49,073 nucleotides of DNA from Vulcanimicrobiota bacterium (lineage in GTDB: Bacteria > Vulcanimicrobiota > JAJTBE01). This document shows, one piece after another, positions 32,821-42,130 of this stretch. The stretch's first letter is position 1. Each line of letters opens with the position of its first letter. Below the pieces are notes generated by a model. The model did no database searches. It worked only from the letters and a program-made list of their open reading frames with translations, and was not told the DNA's origin. Made by a program: the position numbers and the translations under genes. The DNA is taken from contig JAIORV010000046.1 of NCBI GenBank assembly GCA_021107945.1, positions 1-49,073 on the forward strand. The letters are read 5' to 3'.

Positions 32821-35800
32821 GTGAGAAATCCAAGCAATTATTTTAAATCGAAGCCCTGCAACAAAAACATAAACGCAAAAAAGGTAACCAAAACAGCAAT
32901 ATATCAAGTTTTACCTTTTATTATTGCCTTTATCTCAATAATTTTTATTACGGGAATAGTGAAGCCGGCTCAATCATCGCCCCATTCTCCCGGTATAATG
33001 CTGTCAAAGCAGGTGAGATCGGGCATGAGAGGATACGGGCTTTCCGTATTCAAGGGTACGAGGATAGAGCGATTCCCAATTGTCGTTATCGGAAAGCTCA
33101 AGCATCACATCAGCGATGCGGATATGATATTAATTCGTATAACAGGAGGATATCCGGTCAGAGCGAGAACCGGCGTCATCGCCGGCATGAGCGGATCCCC
33201 CATATATATAAACGGCAGGTTAATAGGAGCCATAGGTTATGGATGGCCATTTGCGAAATCAGCCATAGCCGGCGTAACCCCCATCGAATCAATGCTAAGA
33301 GAGATGCCGGGAAAATACAAAAAAACAGCGGGAGCAAAATCCTCACTCGCCGGAATTCCTGATCGCTCTTATGAAATTGATGAACCTGTCTATATAAATG
33401 GAAAGAAATATGAAAAAGCGGTAATATCTTCCGGCATTCAACCGGATTTGAAAAAATACTCCGGGGATACGATGGTTCTCTCACCGGTTCCCTCGCTTTT
33501 ACAATTGCATGGATTTAGTAACGAATCTGTAAAATTTGTAAAAAAAGAGTTTGAGCCTTATGGACTTGTCCCCGTTGCCATACCCGGAGGAGGAAGTGTT
33601 CCCAAAAAAGCAGGTTATACAATTCGTCCAGGCTCCCCCATAGGCGTTACATTTGTCGAGGGAGACCTTTTTATCGGCGGAACGGGAACGGTAACTTACA
33701 GAAAGGGCAATGACATACTTGCATTCGGACACCCGATGATATTACTTGGAAAAACCGAGCTTCCAATGAACGCCTCGTACATCCAGGGAATCATGCCAAA
33801 TTTCTTCCGTCCTTTCAAATTCTCATCCAGCATGGGCATTGTGGGAACTCTTCTCGAAGACAGGACTTATGCGGTCTCGGGCACTTTGGGCAGGAAACCC
33901 CCGATGATTCCCGTGATGATAGATATTATCGACAAGGGACGAAATACAAGGAAACGCTATAATATTCGCTGTCTCCAGCAAAAATATCTCAGTCCCTTAT
34001 TGATAGCCCTGGCTTGCCAGGAATCACTTACGCCGTTTGCTTCCAGCCTGAAAGAGAGTTCTGTAAAAATCCACTATGCAATGAGACTGAAGGACTATGA
34101 AAAGATCGAGTTCGATGATTTTTCCTCCAGCCTGGCTATTTCAAGAGATTCCGGCAAACAGATAATGGAATATCTCAGAGATCTGACCAGTCACGATTTT
34201 GACCCTGTAAAAATTGAGAAGCTCTATTTCCGGATAACTCTTTTCAATGAAAGCCGCAGGGCAAATATCGAGGAAATCTCCACACAATTACAAAAGGTGT
34301 CTCCGGGAGATAACCTGGATGTCAATATTCGACTGAGAACCGATGACGGAAAACAGATTATAAAAAAAGTAACCATACCCATTCCCCCGGATATCAGGAA
34401 GGGTAATGTGAGGATCGGAGTTACGGGCGGCTCAAATGTTGACATGTTTGAAAAGAAGCTTCTACTTCTTCCACTCAAACCCACAAGCTCAAGTCAGATT
34501 ATTCACAAGGTTCACTACGGCGACAGGGGAAACGATCTTGTCGTTCAGGCGTCATTCCCCCGGAAAACCGTAACATTCGCGGGTGAAAGACTGAGCCTCC
34601 TTTCAATGTCAAAAGCGTTTATTTTCAAATCCTCCCCCCGAAGCAGCGTAAAAATGTCGAAGGATACATACAAAACGAGAGTAAAACTCCCATATTTTAT
34701 ACTTGGTGAGGAATTTATTAATGTGGGAATCTCGAAAGATGTACCCACCTCACAAGACGCTTATGAAAACGGCAATGATGGGAATGAGGAAAAATCCCCG
34801 GATACTCCGCAGGAGAGCAATAAAGTAAAAACTTCAATCCCCGCAAGAAAGCAAAAACTTTATAACATATTAAGCAACCACATGGAGACTCAGCTTGTCT
34901 CCGGTAAAAACAGCAAGAAAACAAAAAAAGGAAAAAAAGAATATTCCACCGGAAGCATGGAATTTTCGCTTTCCACTCCGAGAGATTATTTCAGGGGAAT
35001 ATTCGAAAACACAAGCATAACCGACGGAGTTATAACCCTGGGACATAAATTAAACACGCTCTATTTCTCAAAAAATCCTTTCATCTGGGCGATGGATTAT
35101 GACGAATCAACGGGAATTGCATTAATTGCCGAGTCACCCACCGGATACATCCTTGAAGTTGCCGAGGGTGAAAAGCCCCGAATCGTGGGCAAAACCGGCG
35201 AGATGCTGGTTCCTTGTATGACACGGGATGTATCGGGAAATATCTATGTGGGAACCGCCCCCTATGGGAGGATATATAAAAGAACGCCTGACAGGGAGTT
35301 CAAGTTTTTTTGCAAGCTCGATGCTCAGTTCGTATGGGATCTAAAAATTGACCCGTCTGGAAATCTGCTTGCCGCCACGGGAAACAAAGGCAGGATATAT
35401 AGGATTGATCCGTCGGGCAAGGCGCAAATGTTATTCGATTCGCCTGAAAGTCATGTTCAATGTCTTGCAATTGGCACGGAAGGTGAGATATTTGCCGGAA
35501 CAGCAAACCAGGGAGTCGTGTTCAGAATTAGTCCCACGGGAGATGCAAAGCCCATATTCAGGTCAATCGGTAATTCCATTGACTCCATTTTGTATGATAA
35601 TGGAACACTCTGGATAGCATCGGAGGAGTTGCTTTACAAGCTCGACAATAACGGCGGTAAGAAAGTTTATATTTTCCCCGAGAATTCCGTTATTACGGTT
35701 TCAAAAGACGAAAACGGAAACATTCTTGCAGGCACATCAGATCTCGGCAGAATTTACCGCATATCGCCGGCCGGTAAGGTGGAAAACCTTTTCGAGAGCG

Positions 35801-36849
35801 ATATAAACCAGGTTATGAAAATCACGCCGTTATCGGGCGGCGACATAATAATAGCTACAGGAAATCCCGGCAAGGTTATCAGGGTATCCAACAATTACAA
35901 TCCTTCCGGGAAATACCTTTCAGGAACAATTGATACGGGAAGAGTCTCCGATTTCGGCAATATTAAATGGGAAGCGCTTACCCCGGCGGGATCATCGGTC
36001 ACACTACAGACCCGTATCGGCGACACATCCTCTCCGGACTCCACGTGGTCAAAATGGTCTCACGCTTATTCAATGAAAGAGGGACAGAAGATTACCGGTC
36101 CTTCGGGAAGGTATATTCAAATAAGGGCAAACCTTACATCCTCCGGCAAAAAAACGCCCGGGCTATATTTTGTGTCGATTTTCTCCAGGCACAAAAACCA
36201 CGCACCGTTATTGGCGTTTGAATCCCCCAAGGGTGGAGAGAAATGGTCAAAAAGTCAGGAGATATCCTGGAAGGCATTCATCGCAAATCCACAGACGCTT
36301 TCATTCAGCTTATATGTTTCCGGAGATCACGGTAAAACATGGAAAGTTCTAAAGGAAAATTTAAATGCAGACATTCCAAAAGAGGGAACATTCAATCCCC
36401 ACAAGGAGAAGCCCATCAAGAAATCATACAAATGGAAGACCCGATCTGCAAAGGACGGCAATTATATCATCAAGCTTATAGGCTTCGACAGAACCGATCC
36501 TGCAAACAAGCAACTGAAATCGAAAATAACCTCCAGGCCTGTTGTCATTGCGAACAAGGAGCCGGAGGTCACAATCATCTCCTCGGAAGAAATAGACGGA
36601 AGGGGAGTTGTTACCGGGTTTGCAAAATCACACATGGTTAATGTCAAACAGGTAACTTACAAGATTGATAAAGGGGACACCGCGCTTGCTTATCCCCTTG
36701 ATGGAATATTCGACAATACAAGGGAAAAATTTGTTATATATCTCAACAAGCCATATAAGTCAAGATTTAAATTAAAAGTGAAAGTAATCGACGAGGCGGG
36801 CAATTCGAAGACAATCAGCAAGAAGATAAGTATTTCAAAGAAGAAGTGA
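32821..36849 (+). CDS. SpoIVB-type (S55) peptidase with beta-propeller, secreted
   Basis: A 1342-residue exported protein. The signal segment is about 24-52. The S55 domain (about 55-330) has GMRGYGLSVFKGT, the serine nucleophile in GVIAGMSGSPIYINGR (S124), IAGVTPIESM and ILAFGHPM (H304). Residues about 340-720 are a beta-rich region I cannot name. Propeller-like strands of the form GNIYVGT..GRIYRI / GEIFAGTANQGVVFRI occupy about 770-1020. A jelly-roll/Ig-like C-terminus (FESPKGGEKWSKSQEISW) occupies about 1040-1342. S55 peptidases cleave regulated targets and in Bacillus act in sporulation. No sporulation genes are here, so another envelope role is likely. GTG start at 32821 with an AGGTAGG upstream. 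Confidence 0.85.
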   Translation: MRNPSNYFKSKPCNKNINAKKVTKTAIYQVLPFIIAFISIIFITGIVKPAQSSPHSPGIMLSKQVRSGMRGYGLSVFKGTRIERFPIVVIGKLKHHISDADMILIRITGGYPVRARTGVIAGMSGSPIYINGRLIGAIGYGWPFAKSAIAGVTPIESMLREMPGKYKKTAGAKSSLAGIPDRSYEIDEPVYINGKKYEKAVISSGIQPDLKKYSGDTMVLSPVPSLLQLHGFSNESVKFVKKEFEPYGLVPVAIPGGGSVPKKAGYTIRPGSPIGVTFVEGDLFIGGTGTVTYRKGNDILAFGHPMILLGKTELPMNASYIQGIMPNFFRPFKFSSSMGIVGTLLEDRTYAVSGTLGRKPPMIPVMIDIIDKGRNTRKRYNIRCLQQKYLSPLLIALACQESLTPFASSLKESSVKIHYAMRLKDYEKIEFDDFSSSLAISRDSGKQIMEYLRDLTSHDFDPVKIEKLYFRITLFNESRRANIEEISTQLQKVSPGDNLDVNIRLRTDDGKQIIKKVTIPIPPDIRKGNVRIGVTGGSNVDMFEKKLLLLPLKPTSSSQIIHKVHYGDRGNDLVVQASFPRKTVTFAGERLSLLSMSKAFIFKSSPRSSVKMSKDTYKTRVKLPYFILGEEFINVGISKDVPTSQDAYENGNDGNEEKSPDTPQESNKVKTSIPARKQKLYNILSNHMETQLVSGKNSKKTKKGKKEYSTGSMEFSLSTPRDYFRGIFENTSITDGVITLGHKLNTLYFSKNPFIWAMDYDESTGIALIAESPTGYILEVAEGEKPRIVGKTGEMLVPCMTRDVSGNIYVGTAPYGRIYKRTPDREFKFFCKLDAQFVWDLKIDPSGNLLAATGNKGRIYRIDPSGKAQMLFDSPESHVQCLAIGTEGEIFAGTANQGVVFRISPTGDAKPIFRSIGNSIDSILYDNGTLWIASEELLYKLDNNGGKKVYIFPENSVITVSKDENGNILAGTSDLGRIYRISPAGKVENLFESDINQVMKITPLSGGDIIIATGNPGKVIRVSNNYNPSGKYLSGTIDTGRVSDFGNIKWEALTPAGSSVTLQTRIGDTSSPDSTWSKWSHAYSMKEGQKITGPSGRYIQIRANLTSSGKKTPGLYFVSIFSRHKNHAPLLAFESPKGGEKWSKSQEISWKAFIANPQTLSFSLYVSGDHGKTWKVLKENLNADIPKEGTFNPHKEKPIKKSYKWKTRSAKDGNYIIKLIGFDRTDPANKQLKSKITSRPVVIANKEPEVTIISSEEIDGRGVVTGFAKSHMVNVKQVTYKIDKGDTALAYPLDGIFDNTREKFVIYLNKPYKSRFKLKVKVIDEAGNSKTISKKISISKKK

Positions 36850-37156
36850 TAATACGGAGGCCGGGTGCCGGAGGCCAGAACTGTAGGAGGGACGTCCCCG
36901 TCCCGATAAACGGATAATGGATAGCGGATGATGGAAAACGGATAACAGATGCCGGATCCCGTTTCCCACTTCCCATTTCTCACATCCATTCCTGGTGGCG
37001 GAGGTTTTTTAGACCTCACATGAGAACATAACCGTCATTGGGGAAACCTGAAGGTTTCCGCTACCGGTGGCGTCTTCCCATTTCTCGCCTCTCATTTCCC
37101 GCCTCCATATTTCTTCCCTGCGAGCTCTGCGGCGAAATAATAAATAGGATGATAAT
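36850..37156. repeat. Gene-free repeat cluster
   Basis: A 307-bp gap. It contains the 29-bp hairpin repeat 36882-36910 (identical to 8080-8108), then GGATAATGGATAGCGGATG and ATGGAAAACGGATAAC text (36911-36945) resembling the DNA at the end of mntA. C-rich CCCGTTTCCCACTTCCC follows (about 36959), and then a GGAAACC-tga-AGGTTTCC hairpin (about 37041-37060). No gene is seen. Confidence 0.75.
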
Positions 37157-38530
37157 ATGAGAATAAAATCAAAAATCACTAAAAAGATCATGCTGATTAT
37201 ACCGGCGTTATTATTATTCATCTTCCTTCATAATCCACTCGTTTTCGGAGAGACCGTAAAGAAACAGGACGGCGGTGCACTCCGGGGTGTTGTAAAGGGA
37301 TTGATTGTTAATAACGGGCAGATATATTACACCAGAATACCCGGTGCAAGGGTTAACCTGGAATTCACAAAATTCAAGACGGTTTCCGGGGAGGACGGCC
37401 GATTCGAGATAACAAACATTCCACCGGGCAATTATATGCTGTCCATAAACATGGAAAATCATGATCCTATTACAAAACAAGTTGAGATAAAAGAAGGGAA
37501 AATGTTAAGATCGGGAGTTTTCGTTTTCCTCATCGGTATGAACAAAAAACTCCCTTCCATATTGCCGGGATCAATAATCGGGGCATTCATGTCCGTCAAA
37601 GAAAAGAAAAACACAGGGAACAGGAATGAACTTGGCCATGAAATCAAGGACACCCCCCTTAACTCACTGATTTTCTACAAGCCCGATACATACATAGCTT
37701 ACCTGGAAATTGTCCTGGCTGACGAACCCGCGATGATAACAAATGGAAATAGTGGGCGATATTTATATGTTGCAAATAATAGAAACAACCTGGAAATATG
37801 GGACCTCAAGAACCTGGAGAGAGAGAAGATCCTGCATATGCCGGGACCCATATCCGATATGGAATGGAACGAGAAAAGGACAAAGCTCTATTTATCATTT
37901 TTCCATGCCGAGAAATCGGGAATTGTTATAATAGACACAAAAAAGCGCGATGTTGCAAGGATTATCATTCCGCCTCCCACGGGACAGATTACCTCGGCTG
38001 TGCCGGTGGAGGATGAAGATGCAATAATGGGAGTAATAGGCCGGCCTAAAGACGGGAGACTTGTGGAGATCAGATATAACAGCAAGAAATCGACAATTAC
38101 AAGAAATCGCAAGGTGGGAGATCTTCCGATTGATCTTGCATATATAGGACATTTTCAAAATATCATTGTATTGAATCATCTCGGGAGAAATATCATTACC
38201 CTTGGCAGGGATAAAATGGATATAAAATTTTACCAGGCACTGGATGGGACTCCGGCTAGAATCATCAAGGGATTGAAAGACATGAAAGCTTATGTGTCCG
38301 TAATTGACAGGGGTCAGGTTATTGTACTGGATACTGAAACAGGAAGGAAAATCGGGCATATTCCTGTTGGAGAGAGGCCCTGTTATATGTGTCGCAGGGA
38401 GGGCTTGATAATGGTGGGGAATCGCGCAGATCGAAGCATCTCGATAATTGACGGGGCGTTGGACAAGGTGATTGCAATGACGGCAAGGGAAGACTTTGAT
38501 TATATAAACGGCGTGACGGTGTTGCCATGA
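37157..38530 (+). CDS. Secreted protein with regulatory-like Ig domain and YVTN-type propeller
   Basis: A 457-residue exported protein. Signal peptide about 1-31 (IMLIIPALLLFIFLHNPLVFG). A carboxypeptidase-regulatory-like domain follows (about 45-125: PGARVNLEFTKFKTVSGEDGRFEITNIPPGNYML). Then a beta-propeller (about 175-457) with strands such as GRYLYVANNRNNLEIWDL, KLYLSFFHAEKSGIVIIDT and RADRSISIIDG, of the YVTN/WD-like surface type. The combination suggests a surface or periplasmic scaffold. No catalytic motif is visible. It is in the same direction as the S55/propeller gene and the C11 peptidases, but 5' and 3' gaps make one operon uncertain. Confidence 0.7.
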   Translation: MRIKSKITKKIMLIIPALLLFIFLHNPLVFGETVKKQDGGALRGVVKGLIVNNGQIYYTRIPGARVNLEFTKFKTVSGEDGRFEITNIPPGNYMLSINMENHDPITKQVEIKEGKMLRSGVFVFLIGMNKKLPSILPGSIIGAFMSVKEKKNTGNRNELGHEIKDTPLNSLIFYKPDTYIAYLEIVLADEPAMITNGNSGRYLYVANNRNNLEIWDLKNLEREKILHMPGPISDMEWNEKRTKLYLSFFHAEKSGIVIIDTKKRDVARIIIPPPTGQITSAVPVEDEDAIMGVIGRPKDGRLVEIRYNSKKSTITRNRKVGDLPIDLAYIGHFQNIIVLNHLGRNIITLGRDKMDIKFYQALDGTPARIIKGLKDMKAYVSVIDRGQVIVLDTETGRKIGHIPVGERPCYMCRREGLIMVGNRADRSISIIDGALDKVIAMTAREDFDYINGVTVLP

Positions 38531-38694
38531 AATATCCAACATGTTAACATATTATTAACAAACATCTGGCCACTTTTGTTTTATAATGTTCATGTAGGGT
38601 CATGTTCCCTATCTTACATCCAAGCCTAAATCCAAGAAATTGACGAAGCAATAAAGACGAAACAGACGAAGCAAATTAAAGGACCGGGGTACAT

Positions 38695-40062
38695 ATGGAA
38701 ATCAACAAACACATACGAACAATGAAGTTTCCTATCCGGTATATCGACAGAGGGAAATCTCCCGGCAAACCCCGGAATGAGGAGAAAACACCATCCGGGG
38801 GTAAAGATGAGGTTTCAATTGGAGATGGAGATACCGCCCCCTCGCAGGAAATGCCCCCTGTAAAGCCACAGGATATACCCGGACAGAGCGAGCAGGATGC
38901 AACCGCGCCTCCCTCACGCAATTGGACGGTTCTTGTGTATGAAGCCGCTGACAACGACCTTGAGAAATTCATGGTTCAGGATGTCAATGACATGGAGAGC
39001 ATAGGTTCCAACACCGATCTGAATATTGTGGTTCAGATGGACAGGGGCAAAGAGCCTTCGGAATTAAGCGGTGGATGGGGCGGAGTGCGAAGACTCAAGC
39101 TTACTAAAAACGATGATCCTTACAATATTGACTCTCCGGTATTACAGGATCTGGGGCAGATCAATATGTCCGCTCCTGAAAACCTTTCTGACTTTATTCA
39201 ATGGGGAATGAAGAATTTTCCAGCCAATCATTACATGCTTGTAATGTCCGATCATGGAGCGGGATGGAAAGGCGGAATAGAGGACAAGTCTCACGACGAC
39301 TGGATGAGTATGCCCCGGATGAGGAAAGGGATTGAAGACGCTCAAAAGAAAACCGGAAAGAAGCTTGATGTCATAGGGTTTGATGCATGCCTTATGGGTC
39401 AGACCGAAGTAGCATACGAGTTGAAGGATGTCGCTGACTATATGGTAGCTTCCCAGGAGAAAGAAGGCGCTGGGGGCTGGCCTTATCACAATATACTTTC
39501 AAAGGACATACTGGAAAATATTGAGAATGCTATAAAGTTAAAAATAAAGCTCGAGCCTGATGAAATGGCGAAGTTTATCGTTCACGCCGCGGCGAAGGAT
39601 CAGAAGAATCTTCCAACAATGTCCGCCATAGACCTATCAAAGATGAAAAGCGTTGGTGAGGCAACGGACAAATTTGCAAAGGCGATTATCAAGACGGATA
39701 CACCTGGATCTCTCCTCAAGACACTTATTCGGAAGACCCAGAATTTCGAGGGATTCAAAGACCATTACGATTTTTGCAAAAAAATTGTGATGGATGACAG
39801 GGTGAAGGATAAAAATCTGAAGGATTCGGCGCAGGAAGTAATGGATCGAATATATGAAGCTGTTATTCTTGAGGAGCATTCAGAAGATTACCCCGGTGCG
39901 CAGGGATTGTCCGTCTATCTCCCTTCATACAGGCCATCTCCGCCCGACGACTACCTCGAAACCCGATTCGCCCGGGACACCAACTGGGATGAGGCGTTGA
40001 CGTTTATAGAGAACGGACCTTCACAGGTATCAAATCAGAAACCCGAAAAGATTGACGAATAA
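38695..40062 (+). CDS. C11 (clostripain-family) cysteine peptidase, first copy
   Basis: A 455-residue C11 peptidase. The core (about 76-430) begins NWTVLVYEAADNDLEKFM. The catalytic His is H187 in MSDHGAGWKGG and the catalytic Cys is C232 in IGFDACLMG. The acidic residues of the S1 pocket in clostripain give Arg specificity, but specificity here is unknown. Residues 1-75 are Pro/Glu/Lys-rich, disordered and without a signal peptide. That is unusual for a peptidase expected outside the cell. The next gene is a close paralogue. A weak TATAAT at 38582-38587 lies about 108 bp before the ATG. Confidence 0.92.
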   Translation: MEINKHIRTMKFPIRYIDRGKSPGKPRNEEKTPSGGKDEVSIGDGDTAPSQEMPPVKPQDIPGQSEQDATAPPSRNWTVLVYEAADNDLEKFMVQDVNDMESIGSNTDLNIVVQMDRGKEPSELSGGWGGVRRLKLTKNDDPYNIDSPVLQDLGQINMSAPENLSDFIQWGMKNFPANHYMLVMSDHGAGWKGGIEDKSHDDWMSMPRMRKGIEDAQKKTGKKLDVIGFDACLMGQTEVAYELKDVADYMVASQEKEGAGGWPYHNILSKDILENIENAIKLKIKLEPDEMAKFIVHAAAKDQKNLPTMSAIDLSKMKSVGEATDKFAKAIIKTDTPGSLLKTLIRKTQNFEGFKDHYDFCKKIVMDDRVKDKNLKDSAQEVMDRIYEAVILEEHSEDYPGAQGLSVYLPSYRPSPPDDYLETRFARDTNWDEALTFIENGPSQVSNQKPEKIDE

Positions 40063-40076
40063 GATGTGACAAGGAG

Positions 40077-41468
40077 GTGGGAATAATGGAAATAAACAGG
40101 ATTAAAAACGATAGATTTCCCGTTCCCACCGGAGGGATTCCTGAGAAAAACATCGAAACCGCGAAAAAAACCACCGGCTCCCCTGACAGACTACCTGAAG
40201 ATATAGTCTCACTTGGCAAAGGCACTGACGCCAAATTCGATAAAATACCGCAGCTAAAATCAGGAGCCGATAAGAATGCCGGTGATGGCGAGAAACCCGG
40301 CGTTTCAGGCGAAAATCCCACTCCCGTCCCCATGAAAAAATGGACCATACTTGTGTATTCAGCCGCCGACAATGACCTGGAACCTTTCCAGGTTGAAGAT
40401 GTAATGGAGATGGAGAAAACAGGTGGCGGTAACAGCTTGAATCTCCTGGTTCAACTGGACAGGGGGAAAAAGCCCTCGAATCTCTCCGACGGATGGAGCG
40501 GCGCAAGGAGATATAAAATCGAGAGAGATGGCGATCCCGAGAAGATAAACTCACCTGTCCTGGAAGATCTCGGTCAGGTTAATATGTCGGATCCCTCAAC
40601 ACTATCGGATTTTATTCAGTGGGGAATAAAAAAGTATCCGGCGAAGCATTATATGCTGATAATCTCCGATCATGGCAAGGGATGGGAAGGAGCTATACAG
40701 GATAAATCTCATAGCGGCTGGATGGAGCTTCCCAGGATTGAGGATGCTCTTATGGATGCGCAAGAAAAGACAGGTCAAAAACTTGATATACTGGGTTTTG
40801 ACGCTTGCCTGATGGGCGAGTCCGAGGTGGCATATCAATTGAGAGATTCTGCAGATTACATGGTTGCATCTGAGGAATCCGAGGGGGCTGAGGGATGGCC
40901 TTACAAGAAATTCCTGACCGTAAATCTTTTAAAATCTATTCAATCCACTCTTCTGATGAAGCTTAATATGAAACCGGCTCAACTCGCAAGGAATATAGTT
41001 AAAGAAGCCCGAAGTGATCCTAAAAACCTGCCCACCCTCTCCGCGGTTGATATGAAAAAAATAGACGGAGTCGCAAACGCTACGAAAGAATTGTCTGATG
41101 CCATAATCGCCACAGACACTCCCAATAGTGTATTGAAAGAAATTGCCAAAAGCTCCACGGCGTTTGCAAAAGACGGGGCGTATATGAGTGAGTATAAAGA
41201 TCAGCATGATTTTTGTCGCAGGATCTTAAAAAGCGATAAAATTTCCGATAAAAAATTGAAAAAAGCCGCCGGGGAAGTTATGAACTCCATTGAATATGCT
41301 GTTATGGAGGAGACTCATTCAGAAAAATATCAGCATGCAAGGGGGTTGTCAATCCATCTGCCGTCTTATGGATTCCGCCCCTGGCCACATTACAGGGAGC
41401 TTGATTTCCCGAAAGATACGGGGTGGGATAATGCCCTCCTCAAATTGTCAAAACCGGATAAGAAATAA
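40077..41468 (+). CDS. C11 (clostripain-family) cysteine peptidase, second copy
   Basis: A paralogue of the preceding gene, similar along the whole core: KKWTILVYSAADNDLEPF, catalytic H199 in ISDHGKGWEG and C244 in LGFDACLMG (numbered from the GTG). Residues 1-80 again form a charged disordered leader without a signal peptide (MEINRIKNDRFPVPTGG). GTG at 40077 opens the frame. ATG at 40086 is preferred, because GGAGG (40073-40077) is eight bases upstream. It starts 14 bp after the first copy, so both are surely co-transcribed. A local duplication is the simplest origin. The stop codon directly abuts an inverted-repeat unit. Confidence 0.92.
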   Translation: MGIMEINRIKNDRFPVPTGGIPEKNIETAKKTTGSPDRLPEDIVSLGKGTDAKFDKIPQLKSGADKNAGDGEKPGVSGENPTPVPMKKWTILVYSAADNDLEPFQVEDVMEMEKTGGGNSLNLLVQLDRGKKPSNLSDGWSGARRYKIERDGDPEKINSPVLEDLGQVNMSDPSTLSDFIQWGIKKYPAKHYMLIISDHGKGWEGAIQDKSHSGWMELPRIEDALMDAQEKTGQKLDILGFDACLMGESEVAYQLRDSADYMVASEESEGAEGWPYKKFLTVNLLKSIQSTLLMKLNMKPAQLARNIVKEARSDPKNLPTLSAVDMKKIDGVANATKELSDAIIATDTPNSVLKEIAKSSTAFAKDGAYMSEYKDQHDFCRRILKSDKISDKKLKKAAGEVMNSIEYAVMEETHSEKYQHARGLSIHLPSYGFRPWPHYRELDFPKDTGWDNALLKLSKPDKK

Positions 41469-42110
41469 TTAATTGTTACTATTCACCGCAGAGAACGCAG
41501 AGGGCGCAGAGTTTCAATGAAGTTAACACTTCAGGCAATCATAAATTCTATGAAACTTGAGTGGAGGCTGGTCGGGAGACCAACCTAAATTATGTAAAAT
41601 CGAGACTTAGAGAATTTTTCACCATAAGGAGGCTGAATAGTTACAATTAATGTAACTATTCACCGCATGGGTAATTAAAACATGGAGAATCCCGAATAAA
41701 ACCTCCGTGATCTATTGGTAATAAATGAGCGAATCGAAGATGATGCAGGGAACTGGTTATAACCACAGAGGGCACCCTGAAACAAGTTCAGGGCAGGCAG
41801 AGGACTCAGAGAATTTTCTATTTTTCATCTCCGTCCCTTCGTGCTCATAGCGTTCTTTATGATTGGGAATTAGAGGAACAAATGAAAGAAAAATAATGCA
41901 AAAATAAGAATTTGAGCAGTGGAGAAATTTATTGAAGGCATTGAGAGGTTTGTTTTATAGCAAGCACCGAGGACCCTGAAACAAGCCTGCCCTGGCGAAG
42001 GCCAGGGTTCAGGGCAGGCAGTGCAATCGCAGAGAATTCTCCGATTTATCTCTGTGCTCTCTGTGTCCTCTGTGGTAAAAAACTATAGGGGCTGAATAGT
42101 TACCAATTAA
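41465..42110. repeat. Two head-to-tail inverted-repeat units with CACAGAG repeats
   Basis: The 662-bp gap holds no gene. The first unit begins TTAATTGTTACTATTCACC (about 41468) and ends GGCTGAATAGTTACAATTAA (about 41631-41650), its inverse. The second runs from TAACTATTCACCGC (about 41651) to GGCTGAATAGTTACC (about 42092). Inside are CGCAGAG/CACAGAG repeats, including 42048-42076 (identical to 16678-16706). There are also two CCTGAA-acaag-TTCAGG hairpins, one interrupted by a nested CCTGGC-gaag-GCCAGG hairpin. Confidence 0.7.
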
Positions 42111-42130
42111 TTTATCATGAGGAATAATTT

